The translations under genes and the position numbers were made by a program. Below the pieces are notes generated by a model. It worked only from the letters and a program-made list of their open reading frames with translations. It was not told where the DNA came from and made no database searches. A stretch of 64,000 nucleotides of DNA from Membranipora membranacea (lineage: Eukaryota > Bryozoa > Gymnolaemata > Cheilostomatida > Membraniporidae), in contig OU612075.1 in NCBI GenBank assembly GCA_914767715.1, forward strand, positions 10,726,001 to 10,790,000. The letters are read 5' to 3'. Below, one piece after another: positions 58,401 to 64,000 of the stretch; the first letter of the stretch is position 1; every line of letters begins with the position of its first letter.

Positions 58401-61400
58401 TTATTTATCTGGTAAATCTAAAGCGTTGCATGATGGGAAGGCTGTGCAATTTGATGAATTAAGGCCATGTCAGCAAGAGAAAAAAATATAGCACTCAATC
58501 CAACTGTGTCAATACCTCTTGACAAGTTCAATCTTTAGCTAAATCAAATATTAAGGTACATCACAAATTGGTATGTCACCATATCTGCTAGATAGTGATT
58601 AGCATCCCTTTTAAGACAGCATTAAAGGATTCTGAGGTAACAACAAACGACCCTGGGAAGTGAAAAAAATGATTCAAATAACCTGAGAAATACTCAACAA
58701 TTATCCATAGCACAATATATAACGTTGATATTCAATTCCCCACCGTGTTTTGAAGTTTGTATGCTCCTTTCTACTTCTCGCAACGTATCATCATCACCAA
58801 TTTGCATCAAATGAGAAGACAACTTCGTATTTTTTGTTGAGTTGCGACATTTGAGTTGTTAGTGGGTTCGAGCTATTGCGACGTTTAAAAAATTGCGACG
58901 TTTGTGAGTTTGCGACGTTTTAAAAACCCTTCGTTGCGACTTTTTTTGGATTGCGATGTTATAGGAACAACCCTCCTTCAGTGTTGACAACTAAGACGGA
59001 GGATATCCTCATTTTAGTAAATGAGGTTATATTGCCTAAAAGTACCTTGATGAGAGGTGTGTCACGGAAGCACAGCAAAATGATTTTCGAGCAAACACCT
59101 TCCTTCTCATAAATCCAGCAATAAGCTTGAATGATGATATTAACAGGGAAACCTTCAAAGACATAGACATCAGAGCACTACCCACAATTCCTGAGCACCT
59201 TGTACCGGAAGCACTGGCTGATACAGAGTTAGGATTACCGTCAGCAGGAAGAGAATGTAATCGATGTGTGGGTGAGAAAGTGAAGGCTGTGGTCTGCTGT
59301 GCTGACTGTAAGAAAAGGTTCTGTCACCAACATGCTGAGGTAGGAACCCATCACCCTCAAGTCAGTATAGAAATATGTACATATTTTTGTGAAACTCATA
59401 AAAACAACTATGATACCTGACAACTGTTACCTAGCTGGGTCGCCAATTGGATAAATCATATAAACAAATGTTCTTCTGAATACGAATTTTCAATCTGTAC
59501 ATCATTCTGAGTTTAAAAGTATTACATACCTGAACAAAGTAATGATGACTTAGATAGTATATTGTACTATTTATACAGGAGCACTTGTTCCATTGTGGCG
59601 ATCATGCACTTCTACCGATAGAAGACAACCTGACACCAGAAAGATACGAGGTAGAAAGATGTAAGACTCACAAGAAGCACGTCCTTGAGGAGATTTGTAA
59701 GAACTGTATGAAGCAGTTCTGTAGGAGGTGTGATTCCAGGGTAGCATGTTCAGCCTTAAATCAGAGGAGTGATCGAGCTGCAGCCCTTAATCAAGGTTGG
59801 TGTAGAATGAGTCCATGAGTTAATTGCAGAGTAAAGGGAAGAGACAACGGAAAACAGTATTGTGAGAAACCATCACTTTGATTACAGAGACCAGGTTAAA
59901 TTCACTGGCCATTTTTGGTCAGGCTAATGTTTGATTGAATGAAGAGCCACTATCCGAGCAAAAGTTTCAGATTTTTTTATCATGTATCAGTCTAATAGGA
60001 TAACCAAATAGGAAAGTAGTAGAGACTTTTATTCGTAGAGTTCAAGGTTCAATGCCAGATCCTTATCAGCAAAATTTAAAATATGGAGATAGGGTTCGTT
60101 TGAACACCCAAAATGCAATGAAGATATCCGGGGATCAAACCTCTGGAAATAATAACTATCCTTTCTGTTGTTCTTGTAATTTTAGGCATGTGCCATGAGG
60201 TTGTCCCACATAAAGATGTGACCAAAGAAATGAGGGAGAAACTACGACAGCTGTCACAGAATATTTTAGACAAAATAAAAAGATGTAGAGACATTGAAAA
60301 GTCTAGCTGGAGGCGTTTAGCTGAACTGGAAACTCGTGTAGATAACATTTATAATCAGATAGATGAAAGGGCTGAAAATCTGGTGAGTTGTTTTTTGATG
60401 CAAAGAAGTAAATTGGAATTCGTCTTTTCATGATACAGGAGCAAGCAACTCATCTACTATTATAGGAGATGCTTTAAGACCAGGTTCATTAATCATTGTA
60501 AGTAGCTCATGCGTTGGGTCATCAGAGCAACAATTGTGTTTTTGCTAAATAAATTTGATCCAAGAGGGTGTTGTCAATATGACTTGAAAATTGAACAACC
60601 CTGAGTTTAGTAGATCATTTTCGATCCAATTTGCGGCATTTCAGTTGTTCGTACTCTTCAGGTGAGCTGCCAACCTTTTGCCAGCAACCCAAACTCCGAT
60701 GAAGGCAAATTGGATCATTTTGATTTAGAGTATATTGGTAAAATCACACTACATTGTCTATTGATTTCTTTATACATATTTTAGTTTCTATCACCGACTA
60801 CAGATTCAGCAAATCAAAAGAGAAGCTGAGGACCTGAAAACAGAATTTAAAGACCATCTTAACAAGTCGACAGAAATGGTAGGCGAGTTTTCTGAGGAAA
60901 TGCTGCTGAACACCACAGTTCTGGATGACCTGTATATCTATGGAACTCATTTAGCAGACAGAAGAGCAGACGAACAGCTACTGGAAGAGTTTGATGAGGT
61001 ATCTTCGAACCTTACACAAACAAATGACAACAGGGAGTATGAGACAAAGGTTGCCCTCAAAACACCTTATCTGCATACAGGTAATAAGTTTGCATACAGG
61101 TATATTATATATAATTATAATGGAGTTGACTAATATATATATATATGTATATATATGTATATACTAATACCAGCACATGCGGGGCAATGACCACAATGAC
61201 CAAGGGGTAAATAACCGAAACGAAGGATATATTAGATGGCATAAAGCGATATAGCTGGATTAATGGATTTAACTGATATTATGTTCCTTCCTGTTTCAGT
61301 GTTTGGGTCTAAATTCTTTAGGAGTAGGAGGTAGCTCAGTTGGTAAGAGCGCCGTCTTCAACACGCAAGTTCGAATCCCACTGCAGTCTATCATCTACTG

Positions 61401-62780
61401 GGGTTAGGTTGGCCCCCAGGTGTGCTCCGACCTGCCTGCAAACTGAGAGCAAAACTGGCGCAGACATTGCAGCCTTGCCATTAAGGCGAAAAAAAATATT
61501 TCGCTGCCCATGCTTCGGGATGTGGCATGTGATATGTCATCCGAATTTAATCAACCGTTTAATCAACCTTTGGGAATATGTAGACATGACCAGGGAGATT
61601 GGAACCAGTTTGTGGAAAAAGTTAGAACTAGAAACTAAAAGTACAAATGGATTGTAGCACGCTGTCCACATGTGACTGTAGGGATAAGCTTACACGTGTT
61701 TATAATGATAGTAGTCGAAAACTATCTAATTACCAGTTTGATTGTTATTTTCAAGGTCCAGCCTCAGTGAATTTGAATGGAGAAATGGGATTCCTACCAA
61801 CAGCCATAACACATTTTAAGCAAGAGAAAACACTTGGTGGCTGCATTGGGGTGAGCTGGACGCACGACAACAGAATACTTTGCGCCACAAGAGCCGGCCT
61901 TGAGATTAGAGACCCTGTTGACCTGAAACTACAGAAGCAACACCTAGATAATAACTACAGATATCCCTCTGCTACTCTTTGTGGAAGCAAACTGTTTATC
62001 AATGCCGCTACATCTGACTTTAAGAAACACATGACCTTTTCTGGATCACTCGAGCAACCTACTCGTTCTATATTACACAGTTATGTCACTGTTGGACCAG
62101 CTCTTCCTACCCAAGTGTCAGCAAACAACAACCAAGTAGCAACCATTGACCGAGCCAATAACATGTTAAAACTCTTTTCAACTATTAATGAAGAGCACCA
62201 GTTTGACATTCAGCCTACAGAAGGACAGCACCCATGTGGAGTTCATCTCACATCTGAAGCAGCACTAGTGACATTCTTAGAAGGGAAGCTGTGTAAATAT
62301 GCTCTGTCACCATCACCAGACCCAATCTGGACATGTGAAGGGCTGGAGGGGCCTTCAGGAGTAACAACAGATGAGTCAGGCTTCATCTATGTAGCACGTA
62401 TGCGCGAATCCACAATCAACATCATCTCAGCTGAAGGTATGTATTATTAGCAACCCAGACAGCGTTAATTTAGTTTTACTTGATTATTTTATTTGAACTT
62501 ATTTAGAGGCCAAATTTGGTTGTTGCCTACTATGATTTGAGTTGGAATGTTTGAACACCACTCCAGTTTGTAACTCTGATGATCCTCAAACACCTCACTT
62601 TACGTAATTTGTTTACCACCTGTAGGCGAGAAGTTAAGAGAGCTGACTCATGAGAGGCTACAGGAGTGTATCGATAGAAAAGATTGGATATATGACATCG
62701 CTGTGAGAGATGGGAAGATGGTGTTAGCTTGTGCAGATGAGGGTGTTATGCTCTTCAATATAAGCAAGTTTAGAGATTAA
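55457..62780 (+). CDS. T8: TRIM protein, open frame of 628 aa, altered RING
   Basis: Exons are 55457-55623, 59147-59339, 59579-59795, 60186-60382, 60804-61080, 61756-62436 and 62626-62780; together 1887 nt without a stop. The start is MENINIAVTRDTACGFC, lacking the MATA… leader of T2 and T6, because this copy has the T4-type upstream region. In the RING, IECKTC is IEYKTC, so one zinc ligand is Tyr and E3 activity may be lost. B-boxes and A-cassette coiled coil are intact. The propeller has a 1-residue shorter loop (FLEGK) and a distinct ARMRESTINI blade. The usual TAG is AAG, adding four residues (KFRD). Intron 1 is enlarged to 3.5 kb by a transposon and would have to be spliced across it. 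A functional but RING-defective member, or a young pseudogene, both fit. Confidence 0.82.
55636..58972. mobile_element. 3.3 kb transposon with long repetitive terminal inverted repeats
   Basis: About 250-280 bp at 55636-55910 reappears inverted at about 58735-58972. Shared text includes acgaagttgtcttctcattt, gcgagaagtagaaaggagca and acgtcgcaatag. The outer half of each arm is built of repeated CGTCGCAA-like units. No transposase frame is present between the arms, so it is non-autonomous. The ends are near ttgttgaaccc on the left and ggaacaaccc on the right; a clean target duplication could not be defined. It interrupts intron 1 of T8, which in T6 is only about 215 bp. The architecture is foldback-like. 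Confidence 0.82.
56595..56680. repeat. 32-bp minisatellite inside the transposon
   Basis: The unit cccactcttgcggc(t/c)gatcaac.ctggatcaa occurs twice in full (56595-56626, 56627-56658) and once in part. Confidence 0.8.
60609..60731. repeat. Hairpin MITE in intron 4 of T8 (A type)
   Basis: tagatcattttcgatccaat … gaaggcaaattggatcattt; orthologous to the copies in T3 and T6. Confidence 0.65.
61324..61568 (+). mobile_element. tRNA-derived SINE (family 1) in T8 intron 5
   Basis: Same insertion as in T3 and T5, flanked by tttagga (61317-61323) and tttggga (61569-61575). About 12 bp between the A- and B-box regions are deleted. Confidence 0.85.
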
Positions 62781-62853
62781 CTGTTATTTGTTTATGCCAC
62801 GATATGTCAACAGCTACTTAGAAATATGAACCCTGAAGCCAATGCTGTGTGAT

Positions 62854-63261
62854 GCGCAAAAGATTCGTTTCTTCGATGCAGACCAGGATGTCTTCTAAGA
62901 AATAATGCGCTATTACCGCCACGCAGAACTGCATAAACCTCCCGGAATAACACGTAAAATGTTCATCAAAGAGTTACAGCTTTGGGGAATAGAAGAACAT
63001 GAGATCGCTCTGTGCTGTCGGCTAAAGTCACAAGAAGAAATGGACCCGGAGAGAGAAGAAATAGACAATAAGGTCAAAATGGAGAAACAATTTGAGTGGT
63101 TCGAAAAGTGAATAGAACCAAAGAACCGAAATAAACTAACAATGCAAGAGAAGATCTGGTACAGTATTACTGAACCATCCGGACCATTTACAAGATACAC
63201 AAAACTGTCTTTCTGTTATTTCTTTACTCTTATCCTTGTCATCATCTTCCACAGTGATTAG
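62854..63261 (+). pseudogene. Kv channel (Shaw-like) T1-S1 fragment, inserted relic
   Basis: One frame reads KIRFFDADQDVF, stop (TAA 62896-62898), EIMRYYRHAELHKPPG…FIKELQLWGIEEHEIALCC, stop (TGA 63109-63111), then KIWYSITEPSGPFTRYTKLS and a hydrophobic stretch (FCYFFTLILVIIF), stop at 63259-63261. This follows the order of a Kv3/Shaw-type N-terminus: T1 tetramerisation domain (FFDR.P..F..ILNYYRTGKLH, FWGID, EPCCW) followed by KIW…EP and segment S1. The TRIM 3' flank continues on both sides, with gtgat at each junction, so about 400 bp was inserted. It has lost most of the channel and cannot make one. No similar piece follows the other TRIM genes. Confidence 0.75.
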
Positions 63262-64000
63262 TTAGCTACGCTTAAAATGTTGTGTACAATGTGTGTGGCA
63301 ATCCTATTACATTGAATATTTCATATATTCAATATCGGTGAAAGCTGTCGGGTATATTATTATCATGTCTATTTTAGATGATGTGATTAAGTGGTGCAAT
63401 GCATGGTAATTCCTCCACATCCCATAATAATATTGTACATGTTCTTTACCCCGTGATAATGTCATTTTGATTTTCAACTGAATGGTGATATATATTTCAA
63501 GCCGCGAGAACTGAATAAGACTTGTAAAGCTTTTGGTTGCCCGCCCAATCAGATCACCTCAAACCAGCTGGTTGGACGCTCTCTAGCGTGTTGGAATAGA
63601 CACCTATGTGTGAGGAAATCGGCGTTAAGGTGAGAACACATGGTTTTAAATAAACGGTTTGTAAAACTTTTGTGAGTTTGGTTTGTGAGGGTAGGGTTTG
63701 GCCTGGATCAGGGTTGATCCATTTGCCTGCATTCGGAGTCACCCCCTCCACTGGTCATGCGACATGTGACCAGTGGAGGGGGCAACTCCGTACACTGGCA
63801 AATTTATCAAACTTGTCCTAGGTTTTGGTAAATGTATAATAAGTCAATCAATGCCTTGATTCAATTTTTGACAAGTTTTTAGTATTGCAATAACAATGTT
63901 TATCCACATCCTACCTTGATCCCTGCCTCAATTGAGTCCGACATGATTTTTTTCACCTAGTTGACAAAATCTTAGATATTTGACAAGTAGTCTAGGCGAA
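63262..64000. other. 3' flank of T8 to window end
   Basis: It resembles the flanks after T2, T5 and T6 (for example gttgtgtacaatgtg and ctaccttgatccctgcctc) with a hairpin MITE inserted at 63714-63812. No gene is supported. Confidence 0.5.
63714..63812. repeat. Hairpin MITE, best-preserved copy
   Basis: ttgcctgcattcggagtcac and ccctccactggtcatg on the left are inverted as atgtgaccagtggaggg and ggcaactccg…tggcaa on the right, around a short loop (cgac). It is the cleanest example of the family seen in several spacers. Confidence 0.75.

Noticed and set aside
1-64000. CRISPR arrays, bacterial operons, rRNA genes
   Set aside because: No regularly spaced short repeats, ribosome binding sites or rRNA-like sequence were seen. 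Introns and retroelements mark the window as eukaryotic.

Overview
This 64 kb window is eukaryotic, metazoan-like DNA. It is AT-rich, its genes are split by GT-AG introns, and it carries tRNA-derived SINEs, LINEs, a Ty3/gypsy remnant, a P-element/THAP transposase and hairpin MITEs. I cannot name the phylum. An invertebrate fits best, because expanded RING/B-box/coiled-coil/beta-propeller (TRIM) families and a Shaw-like Kv channel fragment are typical there.

The core is a head-to-tail array of eight related TRIM genes, all on the + strand, called T1 to T8 here. The ancestral gene has seven coding exons: (1) a C3HC4 RING, (2) B-box 1, (3) B-box 2, (4) and (5) a coiled coil, (6) an NHL-like beta-propeller of about 228 residues, and (7) a 47-residue closing segment. 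Exon lengths are almost fixed at 203, 193, 217, 197, 277, about 684 and 143 nt. T5 (30198-34181) and T6 (38909-42694) splice to intact 637-residue proteins. T8 (55457-62780) splices to an open 628-residue frame but has lost one RING zinc ligand. T3 is open apart from an 11-nt deletion in its RING. T1, T2, T4 and T7 are broken by deletions, stops, frameshifts or transposon insertion.

Layout: gypsy 3' end and T1 (1-1866, truncated by a 4.6 kb internal deletion); spacer; T2 (5100-8324, pseudogene); spacer; T3 (12454-19862, a LINE in intron 2); spacer; T4 (23201-26688, pseudogene); spacer and a second copy of the gypsy 3' end; T5 (intact); spacer; T6 (intact); spacer; T7 (47020-49041, cut in exon 5); a retroelement fragment and an apparently intact THAP/P-element transposase on the - strand (50082-52942); T8 with a 3.3 kb inverted-repeat transposon in intron 1; a Kv channel T1-S1 relic (62854-63261); and a hairpin MITE near the right edge. 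Bases 1-1866 and 1867 to about 4560 match 29227-31092 and about 35690-38370 almost exactly, so large recent block duplication is part of the history.

The members fall into three upstream classes: gypsy-proximal (T1, T5), a TATA box exactly 142 bp before the ATG (T2, T3, T6, mutated in T7), and a GATA-motif module with a probable 5'UTR intron (T4, T8). The middle exons come in two cassettes, A (T3, T6, T8) and B (T2, T4, T5, T7), each with its own intron-4 MITE. Amino acid differences in the propeller group at short, regularly placed sites that look like loops. Together this suggests a fast-evolving birth-and-death cluster of E3-ligase-like proteins with diversified recognition domains. A role in immunity is inferred and is not shown by the sequence.
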